Source: Haberlea rhodopensis
Taxonomy: Eukaryota; Streptophyta; Magnoliopsida; Lamiales; Gesneriaceae
NCBI GenBank assembly: GCA_907163345.1
Contig: CAJQUN010000007.1
Span: 2,797,206 to 2,861,205 of the forward strand
Reading direction: 5' to 3'
Length of the DNA: 64,000 nt
Position 1 is the stretch's first letter. Each line of letters opens with the position of its first letter. The notes beneath the pieces are model-generated. The model saw only the letters and a list, made by a program, of their open reading frames with translations, was not told where the DNA came from and made no database searches. The position numbers were made by a program, and so were the translations under genes. Positions 44,174 through 55,415 of the stretch are shown one piece after another.

Positions 44174-44944
44174 ACACGTGAAATGTTGGCACTCACAAAC
44201 CAACCACACCCATCAACATACTTCCTAGCACATTCAGCAACTACTCTATCTTTATTATTTTTCACATAGTTGTAATCAAAATCAACATCCATAGAATATT
44301 CTTAACTCACCTCGAAACTCTTCAACACCACCTCTAAATACTTGACCCACCCTACTAATAATTGATTACCAGAACATAACAACAACTTCTCATTGCCTTT
44401 AATGTTGCATCTTCGACATTCTGAATCAAATCATGAACCTGATGGTGAACTGCAAATTTGGTCCTTCGATATATGTGCACCACCTGAGTCTATTGATGCA
44501 TGTAAATCACGCGTTGAAATAGACTCTGTAGGTGCATGCATATTGTGTATACCGCTTGACTATGTCAAAAAATTTATATCACATGCAATTTTGTCTAGCG
44601 TGCATGTATGCCACATGCACCTCTAGAACAATCGGTGAACTGCCGCCACCTTCACCTACAGACATCAACAATGAAGCATTACAATCAACAACATGCACTG
44701 TCAACAAACAAAGATTGATCATCTTACACAATAAGAACATATTTCTCATTTCAATCGCATTACTCAGACAACAATTAGGGTGCCCATCGATTGAGTACTT
44801 GAAACAAAATCCATCATCATTGAAATCGCACAACTTAGCAGATGAACAACCTATTAAATCACTGAGTCCAAAACTAGAATTAACATTGAAAACCAATGTT
44901 TCCTCTCTAAATTTCAAAAGAATCATGATTTCGGTATCTATCAC
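44174..44944 (-). pseudogene. MULE transposase F, N-terminal part
   Basis: Minus-strand pieces give an N-terminal region starting MIDTEIMILLKFRE (44944). After a gap, a MuDR-type domain follows: YNYVKNNKDRVVAEC and GCGWFVSANISR (44174-44292). The latter joins directly to FNINKLNNIHTCG at 12680 once solo LTR G is removed. The gap at 44293-44578 may hold an intron; it contains GTGCATG-rich sequence like that at 11870-12185. Terminal inverted repeats could not be identified because the other end is outside the window. Confidence 0.75.
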
Positions 44945-46450
44945 AGTTAACGATAAAAATCTCAGGAAAATTTAATCATTACAGTTAATTGAATATATAA
45001 AATCGAACAATCTAAAATATGTAAACGAATAACAACACGATCAACATCAGCTGCTCAAATGAATTAGATGAGAAGAATTTGGGAAAACGATAATAGTTAT
45101 GTGAGGAATCGGGATTACGTTAATTGTTATGGTGTGTTTTTATTTCTTCTTGCAACAGAGGTTATTTAGTCATGAAAATGGAAACAATTAGATTATGGTT
45201 TAATAAAATGGACTTATTTAAAATAAGTTTTTTAAAATGTATATTTAGTTGAAAAGAACATATTTTGTTAGATTTAGTTGAAACATGTTTTGAAAAGTGA
45301 TACATATGTGTAATTTTCTCGTAGGATAAATATAGAGAGTAAAATATCTGGTGTGCAAATATTTAACTATCGAATTTAATTGTATGTGCATAATTTTAAA
45401 AAAAATTAAATAAATTAAGTTGCTGAAAATATAGTTTATCAAAAAAATGAATTGTTGAAGGGCAATTTTCCTCATATGTGCTGAACATTAGGAGTTTTAT
45501 TTTTTTACACATTATATATTTGTAGTGCCAAAATATAAATATTTGATATATTTATGTTGACCAATTAATATTTACGTTGACATATCCATTTGAAAAATTG
45601 AATATCTTTTTGTGATTTAAGAATCTGTTTTATCCTTATCCTTCTTTACAGATCTTTTAAAAAAAAAAAAACTTGAATTATAGTATGTCTTTTGACAATG
45701 TCAAAGGCACGAGTTCATTTCTTTATTAAATTAAATTACATATAATGTAAAAAGGATTAAATTTATTTAATCTAAATGTATATTTGGAAAAATTGTAATT
45801 TCGATCTTGTATGTTTGCATATTCACGATTTTAATCTTATATACTATCAAATTCAGTTCTAGTCTTGCATTTTTCAATTTTTGATAATTTTATTTCTTTT
45901 CTAGTAGGAGTGTTGATGTGATAATATTTTTGTCGGCGCCATTTCAGCTCCACAATAATGCCATATTGGATATAAAAAGAAAATAAATTTATGTATAAAA
46001 AACAAAAATAACATATTAAAAATTTGACAATATACATAATCAAAATTATAATTTTCTAAATATTTAAATACTTTGTACTATAGTACCAATAACCCTTTTA
46101 AATGAAGTTTCTACTAGCAAAGAAATAAATAAATCAATATCAAAGTCCCACGATATATTTTGTCAGTATTTTTAAACTGTGTAAAATATCACAATATAAA
46201 ACTTTAGAGAAGAAAAGAAAAGAAAAACAGATCCACATCTTTTTTAAGCTATAAATCTATAATGACAATATATGCAAATATAAATAAGTTTTTAATGATA
46301 TAAATTATTAGCTTGACTTTTTGTAGATGAGTCTACCAAGGTCAGACTATTTATTTTATGGGAGTGGGTGTCAGCTAAAAATCTTCTTAAATTCAACTGC
46401 TTAATCTAATCTTAACTCAAAGAATCATACTCAATGCAATATTATCTCTT
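44945..46450. other. AT-rich intergenic region
   Basis: About 1.5 kb of AT-rich sequence lies between the MULE remnant and the glycosyltransferase gene. I see no gene. Short ORFs here have low-complexity composition. The MULE end is probably near 45000-45130 but is not defined. Confidence 0.7.
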
Positions 46451-46460
46451 TTGTATATTA
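46451..46460 (+). promoter_or_regulatory. Candidate TATA box of the glycosyltransferase gene
   Basis: TTGTATATTA lies about 100 bp before the start codon in an AT-rich context. Weak evidence by itself. Confidence 0.35.
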
Positions 46461-46554
46461 ATCTTTATCTTTTCCTCAATTATTCCGCACGCCATGAAAT
46501 TTTTTAACCCCTTTTCTTGAGTTTCTTAAAAGTCCCATTTCATTTATAGTTTAG

Positions 46555-47760
46555 ATGTATTTTATAAATTTTATGGGTTTGAAAAGTATGTATGATTCTT
46601 TGAGATTTATTTCTCTGAAGTCGAGCATATTCTCCACCTTCACTTTTGTTTTGATCATTTTGGCTTTACTTTTCGCCGACGCAATTATATATAATGGAAA
46701 CAGTGATCATCATCAGTTGCAGACTCAGATTTCAGAAGAAGAGATCAAACTCAAATCATTAACAGATGAGCTTTTTACAGAAACTGACGAAAAGTTTGTT
46801 CGTCCAGAAAGCAAGTTCAAGCCTGAGGAATCGGACTTGTTTGAATCGTCTGATTTATCAAGAAAGTTTGATTCGAGGGTTCAATATTTTTTCGGCAGAA
46901 ATGAATGCAAAGTTAAGTTCTTCATGACATGGATCGCCCCGGTGGACTCGTATCGAGAAAGGGAGTTCTTTGGGCTGGAAAGCTTATTCCAAACAAATCC
47001 ACAAAGCTGTATGATCATACTGTCAAAAAGTATGGACTCAGTTTATGGAGACAAGATTCTTGAGCCGTTAATTGGGTGCGGATTTCGGGTTCTAGCCGTG
47101 ACTCCGGACCTGTGGGATCTATTCAAGTACACTCCGGCTGAATCTTGGTTCAAAGAAATCAAGAATGGGAGCAGGGATCCGGGGGAGATCCCTCTAGCAC
47201 AGAATCTGTCAAACTTGATGAGACTTGCAGCTTTATACAAATATGGAGGGGTTTATTTGGACACAGATTTTGTGATCTTGAAAGATTTTTCAGTGTTGAA
47301 GAATGTAATCGGAGCTCAAAGTGTAGATATCAAAGGAAACTGGACAAGATTGAATAATGCAGTTCTTGTTTTTGACAGGAAGCATCCACTTGTGTACAAG
47401 TTTATGGAGGAATTTGCATTAACTTTTGATGGGAATCGATGGGGTCACAATGGGCCATATTTGGTCTCTAGAGTGGTTCATAGGATGGCAAGAAATGAAG
47501 AGTTTAAGTTCGCAGTCTTACCACCAATAGCTTTCTACCCAGTGGATTGGACTAGGATATCGAGTTTTTTCACCCGACCCGGCGACCGAAACATGGCGAA
47601 ATGGGTCGAGGCCAAGATCAGACAGCTCGACGACTCGAGCTACGGGGTGCATTTGTGGAACAGGGAAAGTGGTAAATTCAAGATTGAAGAAGGGAGTATT
47701 ATTGATAGATTGTTGAATGATCATTGTGTCATATGCAGTAGGGATACTTCAATTTCTTGA
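46555..47760 (+). CDS. Alpha-1,4-glycosyltransferase-like (Gb3 synthase family) protein
   Basis: A 401-residue intronless protein. It has a short cytoplasmic start, a membrane anchor at about residues 24-42 (IFSTFTFVLIILALLFADA) and a lumenal region: the layout of a type II Golgi enzyme. The glycosyltransferase sugar-binding domain (Gly_transf_sug) covers about residues 120-245, with NLSNLMRLAALYKYGGVYLD and the metal/nucleotide-sugar motif DTD at residues 236-238. The C-terminal Gb3_synth-like domain follows (FMEEFALTFDGNRWGHNGPYL, FYPVDWTRI). Plants have such genes as families; acceptor and linkage are unknown. Alternative starts at Met7 and Met12 are possible. The frame is intact and no TE has entered it. 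Confidence 0.93.
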   Translation: MYFINFMGLKSMYDSLRFISLKSSIFSTFTFVLIILALLFADAIIYNGNSDHHQLQTQISEEEIKLKSLTDELFTETDEKFVRPESKFKPEESDLFESSDLSRKFDSRVQYFFGRNECKVKFFMTWIAPVDSYREREFFGLESLFQTNPQSCMIILSKSMDSVYGDKILEPLIGCGFRVLAVTPDLWDLFKYTPAESWFKEIKNGSRDPGEIPLAQNLSNLMRLAALYKYGGVYLDTDFVILKDFSVLKNVIGAQSVDIKGNWTRLNNAVLVFDRKHPLVYKFMEEFALTFDGNRWGHNGPYLVSRVVHRMARNEEFKFAVLPPIAFYPVDWTRISSFFTRPGDRNMAKWVEAKIRQLDDSSYGVHLWNRESGKFKIEEGSIIDRLLNDHCVICSRDTSIS

Positions 47761-48987
47761 GGAAAAAAGGGTCCAAACCAGCTTAATTGGCAAAGCTTAT
47801 GTTAAGCTAAAGTGGCCCCTGATTGTGCAGATTTGTGAATGGGTTATTTAGGACTTCTTTCTTTTTTATATTCAAATAATCATCTTAGTTCCATACTTTT
47901 CCAAGATTGGGTAGGAGGTATATTTTCTTTGCTCTTTAACCCCTTTTCCCTATGTGAAGGCACAAATATTTTTTTCTACTTGCTCTGAAAATTCAATGCC
48001 AGGTGTTTTCTTTGAGTTCTTATTTATATTTTATATTTTATTTCATGATTATAATTAATTAATTAATTCATATGCTACAAATAAACTCAAAAATACTTTA
48101 ATTCTTGAAGTCTTTAACCAAAAAAAATAAAAAATCTGTGCCTCATAATATCAAAACTTTCTACCACCGATCATAATTCTCAAGCTTCTAATAAACTTTT
48201 AGCCTAAATTTGAACCTCCCACATCTCCAAAAACTAATTCTTGTCAACTTTCTGTACGAAACTGTTCTTCTGATCAATCTTCTCTTGACCCTTATTTTTC
48301 TTCTTCCTCCGTGATACAAAAAGCCATCTTCATTACACACAATCCCTTCTGCAACAACTTCTTGTTCATGATCACCGTTTTTTTTTTATCCAAATCCACA
48401 TTAAATTCGCTTCATTCCATCGCAAAGATCACCATAAATATTGTTACCAGAGTCACTTCCCCAGAGAAGAATAGGTTTAATGATTGGAGAACCATTGTAA
48501 TCCTTCAAATAGTTCCCCGGATTAGTGTGTTCCATGTCGAATAATCGACCCAACGACGTGCTGCCTTATTTCATCAAATCTAACAGCGTGCTGTCTTTCA
48601 AGGGGAGATAAACGAAGACGAATTCGTGGCAGCTGCGGAGGAAAACGAAGAGGAAGACGATGAGGAGAAGTACACGGATTTTTGGTATTGTATGATTTGC
48701 ATGATTCTTGCTTTTTCGAGCTTGCTGTCTTCGATTCGGCAAGGGTTGTATTCTTCATCTTCTTTTATTATTTCTGATGTCATTTACGTCTAAAATGACT
48801 ACATGTTCTGTGCACGAAAGAATCAAGAAACTTGAATTCCAAATCACCGACAAAAATGGCTTGTGGCCGGCCAGCAAGAATACTAGTTGCATTTGAACTA
48901 TATGATATGTGTCCTTATTCAAGTTATGCAGATTAACAACATAATAACTTTATTATGACTTCTAACATCTAGTTTGAATAATAATGG
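47761..48987 (+). other. 3' flank of the glycosyltransferase gene and spacer
   Basis: 47761-48120 is probably the 3' untranslated region, AT-rich downstream of the TGA. At about 48580-48793 a plus-strand frame without a good ATG encodes an acidic run (EENEEEDDEEKYTDFWY) followed by a hydrophobic stretch (CMICMILAFSSLL). This could be a decayed exon of a membrane protein. I cannot name it. The minus-strand ORFs over it are shadows. Confidence 0.45.
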
Positions 48988-49185
48988 TGTTGAAATATTC
49001 TTTCCTATTTTAAGGAATAAAATATGGAGATATGTTTCCATGTTTATGGAGATATGTTTCCATGTTTTCCTTCATTGTTCAATCTTTTAATGTCCTGTAA
49101 TCTTTATTTGATCTATATATATTTGGTGTTCTATCTAAAGACAAGTGAGTGAAAAATATTATGTTCCCCAACCTAGTTTTCTACA
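48988..49185 (+). mobile_element. 5' LTR of small element M
   Basis: A 198-bp LTR from TGTTGAAATATTC to TTTCTACA, with its 3' copy at 50260-50442. It contains a local duplication of GGAGATATGTTTCCATGTTT (about 49026-49070), which accounts for most of the length difference from the 3' copy. Confidence 0.85.
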
Positions 49186-49439
49186 TGGTATTAGAGCAAG
49201 ATTTCTGCTTTCTGCTTTGCAGAACCAATGTTCTCTACTACTAAAGTCTGTTGTAATCTATTGGGAGTGCCAGACTCTAAGTCCAAGTAATATAATTCCC
49301 CTCTTAACACCATAACCAATCGTTTGTCGAGTACGAATATCCTTAAAACACACAATAATCAGCCCAAAAAATAACAACACAAGATAAAGTTTACTGATTG
49401 AGAGTGACAAAATGTTAAAATCTACGGACAACTAACACA

Positions 49440-49625
49440 GAATCAAGATATAAAGTATTGGTAAGAACGGATGACCCTTCCCCAGTAACTGGGTGATATT
49501 ATTGTTGGCTGTGGAGACACATTTGTGAGAGGATGAGTTAAGAGTCGTGACGTGTCTAACATCAAATGTCATATGATCAGTAGCACCTGAATCAATTATC
49601 TATGCACCATTCAAAACATATGTAG
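49440..49625 (-). pseudogene. Copia protease fragment inside M, opposite strand
   Basis: The minus strand reads STYVLNGA, then a stop, then IIDSGATDHMTFD, followed by a broken continuation. This is the copia protease active-site region (DSGATDHM at about 49570-49593). The stop is TAG where relatives have TGG (Trp). Its strand is opposite to that of element M, so it is a captured or inserted fragment. Confidence 0.7.
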
Positions 49626-49759
49626 AAGAGGCGAAGACCTTACCTCTAGTGTTTTGTAGTGGTGATCAATGTTGATTGCGTAGGAGTGAGGTTGTGGAAG
49701 TGGAGCAAAAATAAAAGGGAGATGAAGTGGATCACAAGACATAATGACAATAAGGGGAG

Positions 49760-50150
49760 ATAACCAACTCCGAAAGAGGAACAAACCCAAACTCCGGAAG
49801 CGGAGCCCATACCCCGGACCTGAATAAGAGCATATCAGACCTATACCCCTGAAGGGGAGTAGACCAAGACCTTGAGGAGAACACACAAAGACCCTCGAGG
49901 TGGAGAAGACCAAGTCCGAAGCGGGGGGCACATACCCAACCCCGGAAAGGGAGCAAACCAAGATCTCGGAAGAGGAGATCCACATTTCCCTGAAGGGGAG
50001 CAGATCGGGCATAAACCCCAGAATGGGAGCAGATCAAGACCTCGATGGGGAACACACAAACACCCCGGAAGGGGCGCAGATCAAGACCCCCGAGTGGGCG
50101 CAAACCAAGTCCTGGAAGGGGCACTGACTGTGACCCCCGATGGGGAGCAG
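49760..50150. repeat. GC-rich minisatellite inside M
   Basis: Degenerate units of about 25-30 bp have the pattern GGAAGGGGAGCAGATCAAGACC, with frequent CCCCGGA and CCGAG. The tract is strikingly GC-rich against an AT-rich surround. It produces overlapping long ORFs on both strands that are repeat artefacts and not genes. Confidence 0.8.
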
Positions 50151-50259
50151 AGCCGAACTCTCACAAAGAAGACTCAGACCCAGACAAGAGGATGATGAGT
50201 CACAAACAGATTTTGAAGGCAAGGTGGCATGGTTGGCATCAATACACCAATTTGAGGAG

Positions 50260-50442
50260 TATTGAAATATTCTTCCCTCTTTTAAGGAATAAAATATGGA
50301 GATATGTTTCCCAGTTTTCATTCATTGTTCAATCTTTTAATATTCTGTAATTTTAATTTGGTCCATATATATTAGGTGTCGTACTAGCATTAAAGACATG
50401 TGAATGAAAAATATTATGTTCCGCAAACCTTAGTTTCCTACA
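50260..50442 (+). mobile_element. 3' LTR of element M
   Basis: It starts TATTGAAATATTCTTCCC (TG changed to TA) and ends TTTCCTACA. It matches the 5' LTR over its length with scattered differences, including TTGGTCCATATATATTAGGTG versus TTGATCTATATATATTTGGTG. Confidence 0.85.
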
Positions 50443-52161
50443 AACGATATAACAGGTACATTCATCACTCTAATTTGTAATGGATGGAAAAATTACAGCT
50501 GTCTCTCATATGATTTGATATAAAAAAATACTAGTATAAAAGATAGACGTTATTTTAAACTCTAGATATGGTCTATATGTAATTCACCACTGTTTAATTT
50601 AATATGATAATTTAGTGATTTTCAAGAATAAAGTTTGTGGCTTGGTAATTTTAAATTTATTTTTCTAATTTTTTTTTTGTTGATTTGTGTTTTAGATAAT
50701 TTGGGCTGCAATTTAAAATGATTAAAGATAGTTACTTTAGCACTAATCGATATTTATTGTGTTAACTCTATGTAATTAATGAAGTAAAGGGGGCATCATT
50801 AATTATCTTGGCATGCCTATCATGATTAGTGTCGTTAATCACTTATTTAATTACAAGAATTCTCGGCTATTCAAGTGTATTAAAAGCCACTAGAGAATTT
50901 AATTTTAAGGTTGGACAAAATGCAAGAAATCGAATATTATATTCTTGTTTTGATTTATATAAGTGTGATGATAACAATAATTGAAGGTGAAACAAAGAAT
51001 TTTATTAGAAAATAGTAATCATATTTATACATAGTAAGGTCAAATTCCAAATAATAACCAACACGATTCTAAACAATAAATTACACCCCCACATGAAACA
51101 AACAAAGTGATCACAGTTTTGGCCACCCCTTTTTGTAGTTTTCTTTGCCTTTCTCTTTTTACTGTGGGGTTCGAAAATAGAAAAGATTTATGATTACTTA
51201 AATTTTGTAGTAGTAGTTGTAGTAGTGGTAGTAGAAGTCGTCGTAGTGGTGTAGTTGTCGTTGTATTCGTCGTAGTGGTCGTAGAAATGGTGGTGGTGGT
51301 CGTAATAGTGGTCGTCCTGATAGTGGTAGTAGTGATAATGGTGGTGGTGGTACAATTTTCATATAATCATGAAAGTTATTGGATTGATATAGAAATAATT
51401 TTATTTTATTTATTTATTTTTGAAAATTGATATATGATGATATACTCTATTCTAAAAAAATAGTGCAATACTTTTTAATTTTATAAGTTAGATGATGGGC
51501 ATTGCGCCTAAACTTTGAGACTGTCTGCTTGATGTGGTCAATAAATGGGTTATTGATTGTTCGATCAATACCCAGTCCATATATCAAACATCATATAATT
51601 AATTACGTGATGTAGGATCGATCGCTTACCACTTTATCAATAACTATAGTTAAGGGTAATGACGCCACTTCAATCTTTTCAATCATACACTGGTATAAGT
51701 GCAACGTGTTCGACCGATCACAAAGCAGAGGCAATTGTTGAACCCCAACACACAGCATAAAATAAATAATATTTATCAATTTTTGTACTCATATTACACA
51801 TCAACATCTTTTGAGTATCTCATATCACGTACCAAATATGGCATGATAGACGATGTGTGTCCTTTATTCCATGTAATTACCTCATTTTCAATTCATTTCA
51901 TAAAACGTACTTTCATCCTATTTCATGCTTGCCAACATAAACATTAATTTAATTGAATCTTTTATTATTCCAAAAATATATAATTTAATCCAATAAACTA
52001 TAAAAAAAATTTAAATACATAGTGTACTATCAAAAAAAGTTAAATAAAAATTTCTAAAAAGTCACATATGCATTACATTTCCCAGTACATTTTTAAAAAC
52101 GTATTTCAAAAAATATAGGCCTAAAAACTTTATAAATAAAGGTAGGCATAGACTAAGAATT
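50443..52161. other. AT-rich spacer with a GTN microsatellite
   Basis: No gene is recognisable. At about 51205-51355 there is a degenerate trinucleotide tract of GTA, GTG, GTC and TGG units. The rest is AT-rich, with T and A runs. The ORF at 51699-51947 has no recognisable features. Confidence 0.75.
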
Positions 52162-53421
52162 TGTTAGGATCGAGTAGGACTGTTTAGGGGGTCGTTGAAC
52201 AAACACTCTGCTAAATTTGATCTTTTTCTTCAACGGATTGATTTCACCTAGATTAGCAGATGAAATCTATTTCTCAATCAAATCTAAGCTCAGCAGACCT
52301 CTATTAGAGTTTGTGCAGAACCAGTCTATTTGAATTAAGAAGACTGGTCTGATGGCTAAAACACAAAAGATTCCAGTAAGTAAATGAACAAGATGTGTTT
52401 CTGGAAGTTCGAAGGTAATCCCTTCTACGTCTCCCATTCTTCTACTTAAGGAAGAATTCACTAGAAGACTTTGAGTAATACAACAAGATGTACAACCCCG
52501 ATTCAGCTAGATTTACCCACTACCAGACTGAAACTCCTAGCACTCAATCTGTTCAGACACAAGTCGTCTGACAGTTACAATAATTTCACTCTTCTATCTT
52601 AGAACAATTACAATGATAGAGTGAACACTACTAGCACAAATGATCCTAAATTGATCAAATAGTAACGTGCTTTGAAATCTTTGAGCAGAGCGGCAAGATT
52701 GGATCTTTGTTGATGATAGTTCTTCTCGAATAAATGCTTGATAATGATATTATGATTGTCTCTTCTGAGCATTTAAGTTGCATCCTTATATAGGCGTCTC
52801 CGCCAACGTTAATATTTCCTTTTTCGTGCAACTCAGAACTTTGACAACTTCTGTACAGACTGCAGTCTTCTGCCAACCAACAAAAAGGAAAGAAGAAAAC
52901 GAAAGGAAAAGAGAACTTTTTGGTCACTGAGTAAAAACTTTCCTTTCTCCTCTGTTCTTTCGGCGCCGGTCAGACAAGATCTGTTTTGTCTAACTACCCT
53001 TTAAGGTAACTTCTATCAACGATTGTAATAAGTCTCGTTCAGCATTAAATACATCGTTAAATGCTTCAATAAATAGATGTTGATCTTCCAGACTGACGAA
53101 TATGATAACATTAAGTCCGTCTGAGTCGGTCTGTGTGATAGCATTAAATACATCATTAAATGCTTCAATAAATAGATGTTGATCTTCCAGACTGACGAAT
53201 ATGATAACATTAAGTCCGTCTGAGTCGGTCTGTGTGATGTTAGCCTGTCTGGTTAGATCTGATCTGTCTTAGCGTTGATCTGTATGATGTTAACCTGTCT
53301 GGTTAGATCTGATCTGTCTTATCGTTGGTCTGTCTGCTTCGATCTTATCTGGTTAGTTTAACGTCGATCTTTCTGCTTCGATTTGATCTGTTTTTGTCAT
53401 CTTTAAAACCTAAAACCAACA
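52162..53421 (-). mobile_element. 3' LTR of truncated copia element N
   Basis: The plus strand runs from TGTTAGGATCGAG to AAACCAACA (1,260 bp). It is homologous to LTR B at both ends and in the GAAGTTCGAAGG and GAAGACTTTGA blocks. It has only a short G run. It includes a 98-bp tandem duplication (53041-53138 and 53139-53236). A minus-strand TATA-like TATATAAGG lies near 52787-52795. The flank is GAATT; no second LTR remains, so the TSD is untestable. The minus-strand polypurine tract (AAAAAATGGGGAATT) follows at 53422. Confidence 0.88.
53041..53236. repeat. 98-bp tandem duplication in LTR N
   Basis: Two nearly identical 98-bp copies begin AGCATTAAATACATC, with one visible difference (CATCG versus CATCA). 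Each copy ends in GGTCTGTGTGAT. Confidence 0.9.
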
Positions 53422-53672
53422 AATTCCCCATTTTTTATGATGACAAAACTTAGCTTTTTTTATTCTTAGCTCTTTTTTCTTGAGAGTAAATCTGTTAGTT
53501 ATGTTCAAAATAAATGAACTAACTTTGTTCTCCGTTTTAGGAGTTCAGATCGATTTTAGTCTTTTAAGTCTTTTAGTTCAAAATAAATGAACTGTTCAAA
53601 ATAAATGAACAAGACTCTGAAATCCAAAAGACTAAACTTTTTTATTAATAGACTACTTAGTACAAGTACAAA

Positions 53673-53990
53673 TTATTGCTTGTATTGCTCTGATGGCTTC
53701 GAAGCAAACGGCCTATTGGCTTCTCCCTTTTTCTCCCCCTTTTTGGCTTCAGCAACATCTTGAAGGAATTTCATGATATGCGTAAGCTGAGCACATATCG
53801 CATGCAGACAATGGTCTTGGGCAAGGAGAGACTTAGCCACAACAGTCTTGACATCAGAAGCGATCTCAGCCTGTTCTTTGCGTAGACTGGTCTTGTACAT
53901 AAGCTGTTGGTTGAATAGATTGTCCAGAACTTTCTGCAATAGAGCAACGCATGCATGCATCTTGTCCAAGAAATGATTGCACTCCATATT
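53673..53990 (-). pseudogene. Accessory ORF of element N, C-terminal part
   Basis: 104 residues (MECNHFLDKMHACVALLQ...) align along their length with the C-terminal segment in element B: SLRKEQAEIASDV versus SLRKEQVELATEV, then LAQDHCLHAICAQL and KKGEKK. The frame continues upstream across the O insertion point to the 56165 segment with no stop, showing that the two parts were once one protein. Confidence 0.8.
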
Positions 53991-54903
53991 TGTAATACCC
54001 CCGAAATGTTATTTGATTATGTGCCATGATGATAATTTATGATATGTTTAAGGGTTGTGGTGTATTTAAATTAGGGGTTATATTTATGTTAGGATGATAT
54101 GATCTAGGGGGCATGTGGGTGTTTTAAAGGATGTATTAATTAAATGAAGTTATAAAATATCGAGTGAGGATATTTTAATACATCGTACTATATACCGGGA
54201 CGCAATTAAACACCACATGACCACCCTACCCACACCACCCCCACCCATTCGGTCACTTCACCCCTCCCCCACTTGTTCAACCCATACCCCCACTTGCCCC
54301 AACCCATGCTATCACTCATTGCTTGCATCAACTCTCCTCCCATTCCAATCAATTCCCCTCCTTCTCTCCTCCATTGCCGTCCCAAGCAAGCAGCTGTAGG
54401 CAAGGAAAGGTTGGATTTATTAGGTGAAAAACCTTGCAAACAAGAGGAGCAAAAAGAGAGGGGTAAGTGGGTACCTTGTTTTCTGGGTTATTGGTTGATT
54501 TTGGGTTTTGTTGAATGATTTTTATGCATGCTAGTATAGGTTTGGGTGAAACCTTGGTATGGGTGCTTGCATGGTAGTATTATGTAACTACTAGCATGTT
54601 AGTTCGAGCATGTTACATGTTTTATGTGATAGATTTCTGGCTATGAAACTATGTGCTCGAAAATCTGGGAAAGGAAGAGCATGCTCTGTTTTCTGTATAA
54701 GTTGGTTGGGGTTGAAGATTTTGATGATGTTATGATACATGTTAGCTTAGGTTTTGTTAAACTTTTGATTTAAGTACTTACAGGGAAGTTTTATGAAGTT
54801 CCTAACATGTTTGTTTGAGCAAGTATGTTGTGTTATGAAATAGATTTGATGATATGAAATGAGGTCGTCGAAAATCTTGAAAAATCCCGATTTTCAGAGT
54901 GCT

Positions 54904-55122
54904 CGATCGATCGATATTTTTATACCGATCGATCGAGCGAGGCAGAAGCCTTTAAGCATGGTTTGAAATTCAGGCGTCGATCGATCGAGGGATTTTCCGA
55001 TCGATCGGTGAAGCTCCTCGATCGATCGGTAAAATATTTCGATCGATCGATCGAGGCAGAATGTTTGGGCACTGTTTATGTACAGTTTCTCGATCGATCG
55101 AGACCTTGGAGCCGATCGATCG
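54904..55122. repeat. Phased CGATCGATCG array in LTR O
   Basis: Perfect copies start at 54904, 54926, 54978, 54998, 55019, 55040 (overlapping another at 55044), 55091 and 55113. Intervals are 22, 52, 20, 21, 21, 51 and 22 bp. The flanking bases here are mostly T...A (TCGATCGATCGA) where the other arrays have G...C, so the outer bases changed while core and spacing stayed. Confidence 0.95.
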
Positions 55123-55415
55123 AGAGAGGCAGAATATTGAAAATTAAAATGATGATTTATTTTGTTAAGTTTATGGCATGAGATGATATTGAGGCATCTA
55201 ATATGGTATTATGTGGTCTTGTAGAACCATCCCAGGTACCAGCACAATCAAGGAGATAAAGTCTGTTGACTCCTCCTCCTTTTAAATAGGTACGTAAGAG
55301 ACGTACGGGCATCGGACGGTAAAACACATCTCTACACTATGACTATGCATTTATCGCATGAATGTTTACGATGAAATGATGATGTTTATATAATGATGTG
55401 ATACGATGTTTATTA

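Larger units (their letters stand above)
48988..50442 (+). mobile_element. Non-autonomous copia-like element M
   Basis: LTRs of 198 and 183 bp enclose about 1.07 kb. The primer site TGGTATTAGAGCAAG (49186-49200) directly follows the 5' LTR. A purine-rich TTTGAGGAG precedes the 3' LTR. No capsid or pol ORF of its own is present, so it would need enzymes from elsewhere. The 3' LTR begins TA instead of TG, and the flanks (AATGG, AACGA) differ at two of five bases, so it is old. Inside are a reversed protease fragment and a minisatellite. Confidence 0.8.

Noticed and set aside
49186..49250. tRNA gene suggested by initiator-Met-like sequence
   Set aside because: Only the short primer complement is present next to an LTR; no cloverleaf or internal promoter boxes.
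49611..50350. Several overlapping ORFs of about 100-130 residues inside element M
   Set aside because: They come from a GC-rich minisatellite poor in stops; peptides are low-complexity repeats on both strands.
54904..55122. CRISPR-like look of short regularly spaced repeats
   Set aside because: Repeats are 10-12 bp with spacers of about 10, 20, 30 or 40 bp, lie in plant retrotransposon LTRs, and have no cas genes nearby.
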